Source of the DNA: Pisolithus tinctorius
Lineage: Eukaryota > Basidiomycota > Agaricomycetes > Boletales > Pisolithaceae
Assembly (NCBI GenBank): GCA_024663395.1
Contig: JANFAH010000074.1
Coordinates: forward strand, 124,001-188,000
Direction of reading: 5' to 3'
DNA length: 64,000 nt
Positions 1 through 13,033 of this stretch are shown here, piece by piece; the stretch's first letter is position 1; every line of letters begins with the position of its first letter. The position numbers were made by a program, and so were the translations under genes. Below the pieces are notes generated by a model. It had not been told where the DNA came from, ran no database searches, and worked only from the letters and a program-made list of their open reading frames with translations.

Positions 1-858
1 CTTAATGTGCAACCCGGCCGTGTTTATCAGCAGCATGCGTCTAACCCTGGGAACAACGTAGCGACCGCACCTATTCATCATGTCCGCAACCCGGGTCCCA
101 GTGCCCCTGGTGTTAACTTGGGAACCAATCCCACCCATCAATCAGTGTTTGTAGTTTCTACAAGCAGGAACTCTAACGTTCCACGTGTCAACGGTGGCTC
201 GGTTCAGACGACGGCGAACAACGCCAATCCGGGGACTTCGCCTGCCACAAGTGCTACCTTGTATGTTCAGCAGATTCAACCATCTGGTGGACTATCGACA
301 GTGTCGACTCGTCCCGCCGGGGCTTCTGGCAAGCGTAGCAGGGCAGATTTCGAAGGGAAGACTAACGAGTCCTCCGAACCACCCGCGAAACAAGCCAAAA
401 AGTCACCCGTAGCCAAGCAGAGCAAAGCTAACGCCGGCTCAATAAAACCGAAAAGAGTCGTTAAGGTGGTGGGTTTTTCCCTATCTTGTCCTTCTGCTCG
501 ACCCGGTGCTTATTAACTTTCAGAAGGAAATAAAGAGGGGGATCCCATGTGACCTTTGTAAGAGACCGGTGACCCAAGGTAGAGAATGGCACCACGATCA
601 GACCCTGCACCATCGCAAAGCTGAAAAACCCAAGAGCAAAGTTCGCGGCGATTGGCTATGCCAAATTTGCGATCAGCGGTGAGTCTACAACGTCGTACAA
701 GTCCGCTGTAGTTGCTGATGATGAAAATGTGTAGTTTCGCCCGCAACGACTCTTGTTTCCGTCACCAGGAACGCCTTCATGGCGGTCGATTCCCGGAAAT
801 GATGATCTTTGCCCCTCTACCGACTCCCATTGAAAACAACCCCCCTCAGTCTCAGTGA
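1..858 (+). CDS. C2H2 zinc-finger protein, 3' part (5' end outside window)
   Basis: The frame is open from base 1, so the start lies upstream. Exons: 1-465, 524-678, 735-858; both introns are 56-58 bases and GT...AG, and phases match. The N-terminal ~155 residues visible are low complexity (Asn, Pro, Ser, Thr), then a Lys-rich stretch that could be a nuclear localisation signal. Exons 2-3 carry a Cys-x2-Cys ... His-His cluster followed by a classical C2H2 finger (WLCQIC ... FRHQERLH, i.e. Cys-x2-Cys-x12-His-x4-His). This suggests a nuclear DNA- or RNA-binding protein, but the target cannot be inferred. The protein ends about 25 residues after the finger. It faces the isovaleryl-CoA dehydrogenase gene tail to tail. 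Confidence 0.65.
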
Positions 859-1608
859 ATAGAAAGCTTTATATTGTCCCATTTCCATGATACATCGCAA
901 GACCCACATCTTTCCACGTACATACATTCCTTCTCTTTTTTTTCCACTCATTTGGCAGTGCTGGATGACTGTCTACCTATGATACCCGTCTCTCATTTTA
1001 CCATGCTCTTGCATTGTTCTCACACCTCTATCGTTTCACCCTTGTATCACCTCCGTCCCACATAATGCTGTACTCACCCTGTCATGTGTAGCGCGACACG
1101 CGTATTCACCTCTCCTACTTAGCCTATGACATCAATCATGCTTTCTTTATTCTGGACATATGCACATATCTCTACACGTCATGCATAATATACACAGCTA
1201 GGGCTTATGGATCATTGAACCTCGCCTTGAAGACTCGCTCACCGATGTTTGTTTCTGATTTTATTTTCATCCTTTTGATGAATGGATGTAGACATTGAAG
1301 CCGCACAAGTCCGTTTTGCGATCATGTATAATGATGTCATCGCAAATGGTGATGAAATCTCAAGCGAAATTGATAAGGGATATTCCCGACCTGTGTTCAG
1401 CACACGCTCGTAATACCTCACAGCAATATCCATTCTCACCTAGCGTAAGCACTGTCGAGAAAGGGGACAGCGGATACGTACATCTTAACGAGAGGTTACC
1501 ATCCTGTATACATTACAGCTTGGCCAATCAGTCCACACCATTATTCCTATTGCGGTGGATGGCAAACGGTGATCAACCATAAAGTACCGCACATCCCAGC
1601 TCGGGGAC
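859..1608. other. Convergent intergenic region
   Basis: About 750 bases between two stop codons that face each other. It presumably holds both 3' untranslated regions. It is AT-rich with pyrimidine runs near 930-960. I see no coding potential with conserved motifs and no tRNA. Confidence 0.5.
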
Positions 1609-3286
1609 CTATGACTTGTACTGCTCGTTGAATTCCCTTCCGATGAGCATACGCCGTATCTCCTGGGTTCCAGCTCCAACCGTGTACAGACGCGAATCTC
1701 GCAGAATTCTGCCCATGGGGTAGTCTGTTGGAAAAGATCAGTCATGTCGTCGTAATGCTTCAGCAGATTTACACCGACCGTTTATGTAACCATTGCCACC
1801 AAGACACTGCATACCCTCCATTGCTACCTCGACAGCTCGCTCAGTGCTGTACAATATAGCACCTGCGCAATCCTGGAGGCAGTATGTATCTGCACCGTAA
1901 CAATACCTAGGAGGGAAACACGTACCCGGCGGCTAATATGGCCCCTATCACATGCACGAGCGACAGCATAAACGTATGACCTGCTCGCATTAATCTTCGT
2001 GTACATGTCCGCAACTTTTGCCTGCATCAATTGGAAAGTGCCGACAGCTTGACCAAACTGCTCTCTCTGATGGATATATTCTACCGCATAGTCGAACGCT
2101 GCTTGCATCAGACTGGACCAACTGAGCGGGCGTAAGCATAAACATCATGAAAAGACTCTTACCCAAGAGGGCCACCGCTCAGCACAAGGCGCTCAAGATC
2201 CAGTCCCGACATCAACACACGGGCACCCTTATCTACTTCACCCAGGACGTTCTCTGAAGAGCGAAAGGTCAACTCAAGTCACTGTGACTGATCTCGCTTA
2301 CCATCAGGAACTTCACAATTCTCAAATACGAGTTCACAAGTGTCGCTCCCTCTCATACCAAACTTGTCCAGTTTCTGGTGAGTCGAGAAGCCTTTAAAAT
2401 TCCTCTCGACGATGAATGCAGTGATGCCTTTGGATCCCTTCTCCGGTGACGTCTTTGCATATACCACGTACGTGGATGCAGTGGGGCCATTTGTGATCCT
2501 GCCTCGAATTACTGATAATTTCGTCTATGAGGGCGAAGCTCTCACCAAAACTTGTTACCATTCAGCTTCCATCCACCGTCTATCTTATCAGCTCGCAGCT
2601 TCATACTGACGACGTCACTCCTAGAGAGAGTCTCAACAATGCACCACTTTGTGATGCGATCATGCACACCCGCTACCAGGCTCGCTCATCGCCAAACTCC
2701 CTATTTTCTTTCCGGCCACAAGATCTGGCAGGTACTTCTCCTTCTGGGAATCAGTTCCATGTCGATGAATCTGGTTCACACACAAGTTAGAGTGAGCACC
2801 ATACGAAAGTGCGACAGATCCGGACGCTCGTGAGAGTTCTTCCATGGCTAGTGTGTGATGAAGGTAACCTAGGTCAAGCCCACCGTACTTGGACGAAACG
2901 GTCATTCCGAGAAGCCCCATGTCCCCAAGTTTTCCCCACACATCCTGCGGAGTCAAGAGAATGATAAGCAGTAATGGTCTTATAACTGAGTGCACCAACC
3001 ACTGGAAACGTGTTTGTGCGGTCGATCTCTACCGCTCTTGGAGCAATTTCACGCTGAGCGAACTCTTCTACGACGTTCCTGAACTGTCGTGGATGTAAGA
3101 AGGATACGAAGTGTAATATCGGTGACAACCATGTGGAAGACATACCTCCGCTTGTTCGTCGGTGAGCCCAGCTATGTCAATGTTGTATGTAGATACATGT
3201 CTGATACCAGAATATGAATTTGCAAGGAAAACGCGTGGACAAAGCGCACGGCTTGCTGTAGATCTCAACAAAAATGCGCAGGACAT
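1609..3286 (-). CDS. IVD: Isovaleryl-CoA dehydrogenase, mitochondrial
   Basis: FAD-dependent acyl-CoA dehydrogenase of leucine breakdown, converting isovaleryl-CoA to 3-methylcrotonyl-CoA in the mitochondrial matrix and passing electrons to ETF. Nine exons can be joined in frame. The N-terminus ([20 protein letters not shown]) is rich in Arg, Ser and Leu and lacks acidic residues, as in a mitochondrial presequence. Recognisable blocks follow in order: the FAD/substrate segment around [22 protein letters not shown], the [16 protein letters not shown] block, then [14 protein letters not shown], whose Glu corresponds to the catalytic base of isovaleryl-CoA dehydrogenase and separates it from other family members. 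The C-terminal part has QCLGGNGYI and [17 protein letters not shown] second in-frame ATG lies 54 bases upstream; the downstream one gives the better presequence. It is followed on the same strand by IPK1 upstream of it. Confidence 0.9.
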
Positions 3287-3413
3287 GGTAATGGTTGGAA
3301 GTGAATGCTCCGCGGAACATACCCAGGTCTTCAGGAGCAAATCACGTGACCCTGTCGATGTGGAGGTTTAATTGATTACTTAATCTGTTCAAAGTGGACT
3401 ACAGGAAATAACG

Positions 3414-4800
3414 CTAAGGAGCACAACGCTTCTGTTGACCTCCAGCTCTATATCCCTCAACGATCCTCCTGTCAAGCTCTTCCCATTCCCCAAGCTTGTT
3501 CATCGGTTTAGGGTCTAGGTCAATGATACTGACTGAATGCGATGGCAATGATCCGCCGCCTTGGTTGAACCTGAGTATGATCGAGCAGTCTTTGAACGTC
3601 GCTGAAAGAAGATATGCCATGAGATAGTGTTTGATATTTTTAGGATCGGGGTTCGCGTGATCCCATGTACAATAACTTGTCTGGTAACACCTGATGAAAT
3701 CACGCCAGTCTTCGGGAGTTGGATCGGCGACCATGGAAGCCAGATCTGCTTTCGACATAGAGCAAAGCTTGGAAAGGCCCTCGATATCTAGCTCGTCCAG
3801 GGTGCGTTGCAAGGTAGAAATGATGTCTAACACTCTCGTATCAAGGAGGAGGCGCATGAGATTTTCCATGAGAGTCTCCTTAAAGCCACTATTAAAACTT
3901 GAAGACACCCCTGTGTCTGGCGGCCCGATTGGGACATCGTGGAAGTCCTGTAAGAAACAGTCGGTTGAAATCCCTGCGAGATAACGGGTGCACATACATG
4001 ATGAGAAGGCTTGATCACCTTTCCAGACACGAATATTCTAAAATTGTTCAACGATCCGTCGCTCCTGACCCAGGCATTCCACAGGTCATGAATCGCCTTC
4101 ACCATGCGAGTTTCGTTGCGAGAGTATAGATCCATAGGACAATAGTCTGTAGGAAAGGCACCCTCCTGCGACCTTAGGTGGGTGTGCATGCAAAACCGAC
4201 AAGTCGATGTTTTAGTAGACACTGTTTGCGGCGACAGATGGTGTTCTCTGGGTAAAAATCCCCACTTGGGCTGTGTGTATAGAGCGCGTCGAAAGACTGG
4301 TCGACATAAACCAGTATGTGGCTGACCTTTATCTCTACCGCGACAATACCCTCGCCTCCGACGAGGTTTGTCGCGAGGACCCCCTTTCTCCGTCGTTTAT
4401 CGATCTTATCTTTCTTCCATCTTTCCTGAGGCCGATCACTATTGCGCAGGCACTCGATTGCATCCAACCACGACTCGTTCAACAAAACAACGTCCAGATC
4501 CGGGAGGAATGCCTGAGGGACTATGCACGAGATGACATCCCTTTGGAACGCGATCATGGGATCATCGGGTTCCTCCTCGACACTGTGACCCGTGTCGTTG
4601 TTCGAGAGAGCAGTTTTGCGCAGGCGGAGTACGCGACCCTGGAAGTGTGGGTTCTCCGTGCCTCCGTAAGAGAACACGATGGTTGCCCCACCTTCAGAGA
4701 CGTATACCCAGTCCTCGGGTCTACTATCGGCGACATGCAGTCGACTCGCCATGGGCACGGTGGACTTGGAAAGTGTTCTCGTTATTGTAATGTCGGACAT
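3414..4800 (-). CDS. IPK1: Inositol-pentakisphosphate 2-kinase
   Basis: Phosphorylates Ins(1,3,4,5,6)P5 at the 2 position to make phytate (InsP6). Three exons, 4327-4800, 3998-4270 and 3414-3947, all phase 0, give 426 residues, a normal size for the fungal enzyme. Family blocks visible: the N-terminal nucleotide-binding strand VYVSEGGATIVFSY, the EIKPKWGFLP motif that is created by joining exons 1 and 2, the zinc-binding CRFCMH, and the C-terminal IIDLDPKPMNKLGEW metal-binding segment. The gene shares a 226-base divergent upstream region with the neighbouring protein kinase. The match of three separate family motifs across splice junctions makes the call firm. Confidence 0.88.
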
Positions 4801-5026
4801 CCCGATATAGCACTCACAACACCAGGTTGCTTTGTGCTAACATCAGACAAAGCAAGAACAATATCCACAACTATTGTCCCATTTCCGAAGCACAATTGGA
4901 ACCTAGCGATGGGCCAAAGCAAGCCCTCAGGTTTATTGGTGTCGCCGCCTGGGAATCCTGGTTGATACAGACGTCTCTATCCTCTCATTCACCTAGATAT
5001 CGACACAAATAGGAAGGCCAGCCTTC
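4801..5026. promoter_or_regulatory. Divergent promoter region (IPK1 / protein kinase)
   Basis: Only 226 bases separate the start codons of two genes reading away from each other, so the core promoters must overlap or adjoin. No clear TATA box was recognised. Confidence 0.5.
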
Positions 5027-6579
5027 ATGCCTTTGCCAACGCCAGAAAACACTACAAGAAGATCCAGAAAAAGTGCTATGTCCAACGCGTTTGCGAGATG
5101 CTCTTCCCGGAGTAAGAGGCGGCCCGATAGAGAGGCCAGGGCATTGACTCAGAGTAAGCAGGCTCTGCGAAAGCATATAAAAGAGTCACAAGGCTCTTCT
5201 GGTAGGGTACGTCTATGTACCTCATGCCTTCTCTTGGCATTAGCATTCACCACCAATGTTTAGCAGCGCATCAAGGTCCATGGATTTCATGGATACTACA
5301 AGGGCCAGATGGTCGCGACACCGGAAGAAACTCGCCCGCATGCACTCTCCTTACAAGACCTGGAATGTGTCCGGACGCTAGGTAGGATTATGCTACCAGC
5401 ATCGTAAGATCATTGTGATATGAACAGAATTGTGTCTCAGGTCAAGGCGCCTATGGCAGCGTCGTGCTGGTACGAGTGCGCCAACGTTCCAGTCCGCATA
5501 AGATCGATCGCCCAGGCGCGGTCTTCGCCATGAAAATATTGAATAAGGGAGAATTGCAAGATTTAGACCAGGTCACCGAGTTTTCGCTTCATTGGACGTA
5601 ATGCCATCTCACACTGTTCGTGTTGCAGCGCCACCCAGACGACACTGACATAGAAATAGCCAGCCTTTGCAAACTGCCATGGAATCCGTTTGTTAATGGA
5701 GTGGCCAGCGCCTTCCAAGACTCCGCCCACCTCTATTTGATGCTAGAATGCATCCCCTCCGGATCTCTACACGATCTCATCTACAAGCGTGGTCCTATGG
5801 ATGCCACAGCAGCCCGGTTCTACTACGCAAACATTGCATGTGCGCTTATGTTCATCCATGGGCAGGGTCTCGTTCACCGTGATCTTAAGCCAACCAACAT
5901 CTTGGTGAAACCCGACGGTCATCTTGCGTTGGCAGATTTTGGCCTCGCAAAAACAGAGTCAGACAGCTTGAAGGGTGGATGGACGATGGTTGGCACACCA
6001 GTGTACATGGCTCCCGAGTTGATCGATCCCCAAGATTTGGTGGGGCGTAGCGTCGATTGGTGGGCAAGCGGAATCATTCTGTATGAAATGATCGTTAAGC
6101 GAGTAGTACGCATTCCTGCGATATGTCCTGGCAAAACTCTGACTGTTTCACGTCAGCCATTCTATGGCAAAGGCGAAGAGGAAATTTATAGGCGCATCCA
6201 ATCAAGGCGGTACAAATGGCCGAGACACATTCGCGTCGGAAGGACCCTGAAATCATTCGTGGCTGCCCTACTGACTTACGAAGCTAGGCAAAGGCTGGGA
6301 GTCGTTGGGCTTGTGATGGAGCACCCGTGGCTGAATGACATCGATTGGCAGAAGTTGGAACAGCGTCAATACATTGTACGTATTCTTTGAATCTCTGAGT
6401 TTATTCCACCTTAGATCGACCATTACCAGGCTCCGTGGGTGCCTGGTACTCCCCATCTTATGGAGACATGGCTGGATAAACCGCTTCCAGAACCGGAGAC
6501 ACTTCCGGAGCTGAGGGTAGTGGCTCCCCCAATCTTTCGACAATACGATCATCGGCAACCAGCTGTTCAGGGTGATTAG
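5027..6579 (+). CDS. AGC-like serine/threonine protein kinase
   Basis: Six exons (5027-5206, 5267-5381, 5441-5571, 5629-6102, 6157-6375, 6415-6579) give 427 residues. The first 60 residues are basic and low in order. The kinase domain starts near residue 95: glycine loop LGQGAYGSV (built across an intron), FAMK with the ATP-binding Lys, HRDLKPTN catalytic loop, [16 protein letters not shown] activation segment, [14 protein letters not shown], and a short tail after the domain ([11 protein letters not shown]). The order and the [12 protein letters not shown] segment resemble AGC kinases (PKA/PKC/S6K group). I see no hydrophobic motif with a clear phosphosite and no regulatory domain, so the subfamily is open. 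The intron at 6103-6156 is in frame and its donor (GTAGTA) is weak; reading through it would add 18 residues before the PFYG segment. Confidence 0.85.
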
Positions 6580-8079
6580 GCTTAGGTGGTCCCTTTGGTA
6601 GCGCTACTACGATGGCATCATTTCCCTACCATTTCCTCCACTTCCTTCAGTACGTAACTAGCACTGCGACTTCGACGGGAAGGCGTGCGTGCCCTCGCAC
6701 TGGCCTCACATTTGCAATCCATATACACCCAAGAATCCATCGATTCGGCATCCGCCTTCGGCTGGAGTGCCCATGCTCCCACGCTGTCCCCCCCTGCTGG
6801 TATCCATCCCCACACGTTGGTTTTTCTTCTTTTTTTTGCACGATCGACCAATGTCAGAAACTGGCATGTAAGTTGTCACATTTAAAGATAACAAGATCTG
6901 CTCTGGTCTGGCACTATTATAGCGACACACTGCCACACATAGTAACAACCCTGTCATTGACGCAGATATCCCTGACCTAGTTGACAGCGTAGATAGCGGC
7001 TAAATACGCTCAAGCTCAAACCCTTCAGGCACCAGATTAAGGCGAGCGGCAACGAAAACAAAAAGATCTATCGGGGGCAAAATTGAGCTCCAGTTCTGCC
7101 GCATAACATGATGTTTTCATGTGTCACTCTAGGAGAAATTGGGACGTGTCAAGGATGCTTAATATCCCCGTTAATGTCCGCGAAGTCAGGTGCGAATAAT
7201 AATTATACCAAGGCGTTGGCGTACAGACGACGAGGCGTCAAGCCACCACGCCCATCTATCCATACCTTTGACTATGAGAGGTTGAGGCGGACCGCGCACT
7301 ATGCCAAAGGGCGGAGCGGAAGAATGCTCCTCCTCAACGCGCGTGTCCGTGTTCCGGATCCGAACTGCACACGGGACAAAGAGTCCCCTTAGTTGACAAC
7401 AAGGCAGCTCGGCTTGCCATGTCAGGTGCAAGTGTCATCGATATCGATCGTCATCATCGCCAATGCCGACTTCTGAGTCTTATTGTGAGTGAACCCGTAC
7501 GGAGCAAGCACGTTTCCAGGTTATTCCAGTCACTTGTCGGCATAAGCGCGAACCTGGGTGACGTTACCGTCGTGTCCATGTTTTGCATCCGGAAACGGGA
7601 CTTACAGGTACTGAGTCCAAGGTTGAAAGGTGTTCAGCTGACATCCCTGGCCTTTAGCAAAGACATAATTATCCATGCGGTCGTCGACCTTGCTGTTGGC
7701 CTTGGAGTCCAAGAATGAAAGATGTAACCGCCTGGGACCGGCGCAAAGTTGTGCTACAACAGGCGACACAATAGCTGTCCACGTAAACGACAGTATCCGC
7801 GGATGCACGCCAGTAGGTTGGAGCAAAATTTCCCTAAAAGGCTTATTACTTGGCGTTCATCCACACACAATGAAAGTGAAGGAATAAAACCATCTTAGTA
7901 GGAGTCGAAAACAATAAGACTGGGTGACTGCAGGCAATTAGGTATGTACGGTCTACCGTACGAGTACTGATAATGATGTACACTTGGGGATTAAACGGTC
8001 ATCTTACATGCATGCTGTGAGTATCGGTATGTCGACGTTCAACACAATACGGTAGGGCTGTCGGATCTTCGAAGTTAGG
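6580..8079. other. Intergenic stretch, nothing recognised
   Basis: 1.5 kb between the kinase stop and the Clp1-like stop. It has a T-rich tract near 6820-6838 and only short reading frames without known motifs. Both flanking genes end here, so part of it is 3' untranslated sequence. Confidence 0.4.
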
Positions 8080-9018
8080 CTATGCAGCAGCGTATACTTT
8101 CAAATTTTCAGGCAATCTGGTGAGCGGGCGGACAATCCGCGAACGACCACGCTCGGCAGCGGTAACATCTGGAGTACGAGAGTTCGAGCCAGAGCACGCG
8201 ACATCGTCAGAGGTCTCCTCGACTTCGTTCTCCCCATACCCGAGCGCAATATCCGAATCGTCATCGCTATCATCCTCAGGTCGGTGCCGACAACGTTCGA
8301 GTTGATCGCGTGCGGGCAAGAGCCAATTGCTGTACCACCGTCCCAGAAATACCTTGATATCTGTTGATAGTTCAAGGTACTCCGCATTGCGGGCGAGACC
8401 CTCCCAGTTAACGGTGCCCCCTTTTAGACAGGCTTCGATGTGATCGGTTTTTCCGAAGTAGATCCAGTGGATGAGAAGGTGTATCGAGCGGGGGTCAGGC
8501 ACGGGGAGTAAGAGAACGGGATGAGATGAACGAGAGTCCAGGAGACGGGGCACTGGTTTTTCGGAAGGTACTGGCGATGACGATCCGTGGAGAACATATG
8601 ACGACTGCATGGACTGGGAACGCTCGAGAGGAGAGACACCGCTGAACAACCCCTTGAGCAAAGAAGATTTGGCAGACAAGTAGTCAATGTGTAGCTTGTG
8701 GCGCAGCGTAAGCAGAGTGAAACGTATGCGTGAGCACAAAACATACATGGAGAGTGAGATGTGGAGTGGTATTAGAGGTTGCGGAGGGAGATGCAGGCGG
8801 TGGAAGGTGATTACGCGTGGGCACAACTGGGGATGGCATGGTAAGAGGGAGCAATGGGGTCATTAGAACGCCATACTTAAGATGCAATCGGCAGTCTCTG
8901 GTCTGTTCCAGTAGCGAGGAGCAAGGGTGTGTAATTGGTCGATGATGTACTCGAGGGGAACATCAGCGAGGGCTGGTGGGGGGAAAGGCCGGGGAGAAAA
9001 AATGGGCTTGTGTGCCAT
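8080..9018 (-). CDS. Clp1-like protein (clampless1 family)
   Basis: Three exons (8877-9018, 8747-8826, 8080-8694) with matched phases give 278 residues. The N-terminus contains VPLEYIIDQLHTLAPRYWNR followed by ETADCIL, the middle contains LHIDYLSAKSSLLKGLFSG and SHPVLLLPVPDPRSIHLL, and the C-terminal third contains VNWEGLARNAEYLELS then IKVFLGRWY. This order matches my memory of the basidiomycete clampless1 family, regulators of clamp-cell formation downstream of the mating-type genes, and the middle part resembles a BTB/POZ fold. The last ~70 residues are acidic and then Arg-rich, which may be specific to this species. The call is from remembered motifs; a BTB-domain protein of unknown role is the alternative. 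Confidence 0.55.
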
Positions 9019-12000
9019 GGGAGATGAACGAAGCGCTGCGAGGATGCGAGGGTCGCGTTAAATACATAATACGCAGGGCGGGGCTATTGTTATGTATGTC
9101 CTTGGGACCTGCATGGGTGACCAACATCATAACCTGATATTACATAAGCGGGGTAAAGTTAACATCTGGTCTCAGATCTGTCAGTCGCAAACACAATCTC
9201 CTGTACAGCAATATCAGAAATGGACAGCAGATGCGTCGGATCATATCACATCATATCACTGCCAAATAGATTCCTTGCGTCCATGGTCAGATCTATCATG
9301 GATCTCGCACCAGTCGCAGTCTAATCAAGTCCCTTCCTAACAAGTACTGTAATTTACGAGCTCCGACCGAATCTAAATGTTTCACCACGACTCCTCACTC
9401 AGCTAGATCTGACACTGATGTCCAGTTAATCTCTACCCCCGATTCCATGGCCTCTGCGTAGTTTATGCCGTGCGTAATGTTCTTGTGTGCCATGATCAGT
9501 CAGGGGTGCCAACCAATTACCGTCCGATACCACGCACTGCTGTCCGACATCAAGTGTCGTAGCAATCGGATAGGTATCAAGGGACGGTGAATATATAAGG
9601 ACACCGGAAGCGTCGGCTCGCACCTGCAGCGGCAAGACTACTTTCCGCACCGTCGCAGTATACTAGTAGTGTACTGCATTGTGTTCTGCGTAGTCAGTGC
9701 AGAAATACCACAACTCAAACTTCGAGTTCATTTCCTTCACGCACCAAGCCGATATCGCACGAGTAGATTATCGGAGAAAGTCGCGGTCATTGTTGTAGTA
9801 ATTTCCACGACGGAGTCCAACGTGGACCTAACCCGTCAATTCGACTGCAATAAATGTTCGCACTGCAATGTGATTATTGAGTGCGCACAGGACTTAGGTG
9901 GACACCCGCAGCTCCTTGCAGACGTTTATTTGAGCCACGAGAATTTGCGCAACGCGGGGAATCTTGTGGCAGATTCAACAGATACCTTGGGGTGGGCTAA
10001 CAGTTGGCTAAAAGTTCGAAAACACGACATACCAACCAGGCCACACGGTTTTCTTGCTTGTCCCAAAATTATTGGGGAACGAGGCAACATAGGCAGCGCT
10101 GGTAGCAGGAGGATTTACTCGATTTCCGCGTTAGCTTTGCTCCGGTTTGCCCTCGCGGGCGGCTTTGTATAGCCTCACGATGTCTTGTCAAGCCATCAGA
10201 AGAGAGCAACGTTCCAACAACTCTTCATTGCTACACCAAAAGACAAGAAATCGCGCTTACACATTAAGACCACCAAAATCAGAGATTTACGGAGGTTAAA
10301 ACGGAACAGGTGAAAAAGCCGGGGTGCCTTTCTACCCTCCAAGTCGACATGACAGCCTATGCACCTACGTCTCCAAATTGATGTTGCATTCTCCCAAACA
10401 GTCTTCAACTCTCCCCATGTTACCAACCGGCCGACATTCGATGCCGCCATTGACCTCGGGAGCGTGTACCGCCGGAACCCCACGACGACCAGGCTGAAGA
10501 TGTACGAATTGCAGATATCGTTGAAAGAAGACTTCGCACATCAACTGGGCAACATGTTATGCGCCCAGTGGTGACAGCTCCGATTCGAGGGCCTATCCAT
10601 CAACACCATGGAAACCTTTCTGGCAGTGCGTATCACGGCGCACGCCAGGATATACGTTACGTCCAATCCCACTTGAAGAGGGCAATGCAGCTCCCGATGC
10701 GCCAGAGTGAGAGAAGCAATGACTTTCTTTCTTGCCTCCGGTTTGTGTAAGAATGCCCAAGGTGTCACATATTGGTCTCCCTTACTTTTGGTTTTTCAGG
10801 ATTGATGTTCGCCAGGCAACCGACGTTCTGCCCGCAAAAACTCCCTTGCACGTTATTGCTACGCTGTGATTGCATAGGATAGGGGTAAAGGTGAAGCACG
10901 CAGTGGTTTATTCTCCTGGAAGGTGCGGACTTTCAGCCAGTGTCAATGTTACCTTCCGACGGTAGGAGACAACCGTGGCTGGGCTATTGGCTCTTTGTCC
11001 ACATGGTATCTCGGGCGACGGTTTCCTGGTACTAATCGTGGTCGTCCGTTTATCGATGAACAACATGCCAATATGGAGGGGAGCTATCTCTTGCACGGGT
11101 CCCCAACGATGACTCGATATCGCTTCTTTGTGTTGTCTAACTCGACGTGTTGGTAACCCCTTTCCTGGAGACTGATGTGACGGGGCCCAGTGGAGCCGTT
11201 TCTCTTGGTGTTTGAGTACCGTCCAGCCTGAATTTTGTGTGCATGTGATGACCACAGCTGAACCCTCCAACAAGGCCACTCGGGGGTATCGACGCATTTT
11301 TGTCGAACTCGTAGCAGCCGTCCTCGTTGAAGCTGTCCTGCCATTAGTTAAAGGTATACGTGCTGGTGAGTATGGAACTCACCTTCCGAGTATGTTGCTT
11401 TGCAAACCGGAGGCTGGTATCTTGTGGCACGCAGAATTCTGATTGAGTTTAGATGCTACTGCCTACCAAGGTAGGTATTTTAGTTGGATTCTTCGCAATG
11501 GTGGTCCTAGGATTTTTTTCTCGCGCTCGGTTTCTTGGGTATGCAGTGGGCATCGCCGGGAATCTTCCTCCCCTCCGTCTGGACTTCTCTTGCAAGTCTG
11601 AATAGACCTCCCTGTCACCTTGGGAATTGTGACGTGTTTGGGAGTCATGCAATTGGACGGTGGACAGCAGTAGACTGGATGGGTCTTACCAGGTTGCCGT
11701 GTTGCTGTTGAAGCACACGGTCACCTGTACCCGCGGACATTCTTGGCGAGGAGACCCCCCAACGCAGTATGTCGTTCACATCGCTAGATGACGACCTTCT
11801 TCGCCGTCCGCTACAAACAGCGATAGCCTCTAAATATTCCCTTGGTAGGGGCCTGGCGTCCGCTCAAGTGGGTGAACCGGAAGACGCCGACGTCCAAATA
11901 GTACATGCCCTGGTTGTGCCCTCGAGATGGGACCAGCCCGGCCCTTGGCATCGCCTTCGTGGGCACGTGGACAAGAGTGAGCCGGGCAGTAGGTCAGCAA

Positions 12001-13033
12001 TTGCTTGCCTTGCCCACTCTCGAGGTCTGGTGGCTCGAACTACCTCTCCCGTGCTTTCCCCCATTTCTGCGTTTCAAGGGACAGTAATAAGACGATGGGC
12101 CAGAACAAGGATTCCAGAAATTTGGCGAGGAGTCGTCTATACTGAATAGTCTGTCACAGCTTGTCCCCTCGATTGCACGTCATCTGATGTAAGTTTCCCC
12201 CCCTACTTTTTTGACCTTCACCTCGAACAACGCAGTAGCGGCACAAAGCTGACGGTACTGTGGAGCCTCTGACAGCATTTAGTTGTGGGGTGCTGGGGCC
12301 TGCGGTGGGCTGTAGACTACACTAACATACGAGCCACAGTGACTCCATGGTGTATCGTTTTCAATACAGACATGCGAAAATGGGGTTTGGAGAGGAGATG
12401 TATATGTACAAAGTGGTACTGTGCCTCGCCCCACTTTCATCTCCACACAGAAACCTAGACTATCTACCCAGCCATCCTCGTATATTTGGTGGGGCGCTGT
12501 GTTTCTAGAATAATTCTGGGGTTATGCATACGTCTTCTACGCCACACTTAGAATACTGTCAGAAAACGTGGGGAGGATGACACGTAGATACGTATCATCT
12601 ATTTGCAGGGGACGCACCATGACGAGAAACCTGAGCGGAGATCGCGGACGAAGCACGAATGTCATATGGCGCGGTTGTTTCCGTGTTGAAATTGTCCTCC
12701 GCCCACCATCCTCGTGACTTAACAACCATCTGTATGCCAGTCCCATTCACCAAATTAGCAGGCCAAATGTTCGATGCCTTCGCCGTTAGTACTATGATAC
12801 ACTACAGTGCAGAGTCCGTCTTGCCCTCCCGTGTATGTGGGGCCTCTAGAACAAAGTGTCGCGAAAACTCGGAAATGAAGGAATATCGAGATAAAGAACG
12901 AAATAGCGTCTGAGTTTTCCCGGTCAACTGATCTTGTTCCGTGTATGTACGATCTGTATGACCATCCTGTTCGCGTCAGCAAATCGTCAGGTCCTAGGCT
13001 AAAATTATACCTCGATTTTGGGAGGTGTCATAT
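9019..13033. other. 4 kb region without a recognisable gene
   Basis: The longest gap in the window. Reading frames reach 129-167 codons (for example 9669-10172 on plus, 10908-11297 on minus) but none shows a known motif, and they could not be extended through plausible introns. No terminal repeats, tRNA or rRNA were recognised. It could hold a non-coding RNA, a fast-evolving gene, or an old decayed element. Confidence 0.4.

Noticed and set aside
6822..6838. T-rich tract as a terminator
   Set aside because: Simple T runs do not define terminators for fungal protein-coding genes; no hairpin or tRNA gene precedes it.
9669..10172. 167-codon plus-strand reading frame as a gene
   Set aside because: No motif, no good start context and no splice partners; frames of this length occur by chance in a 4 kb gap.
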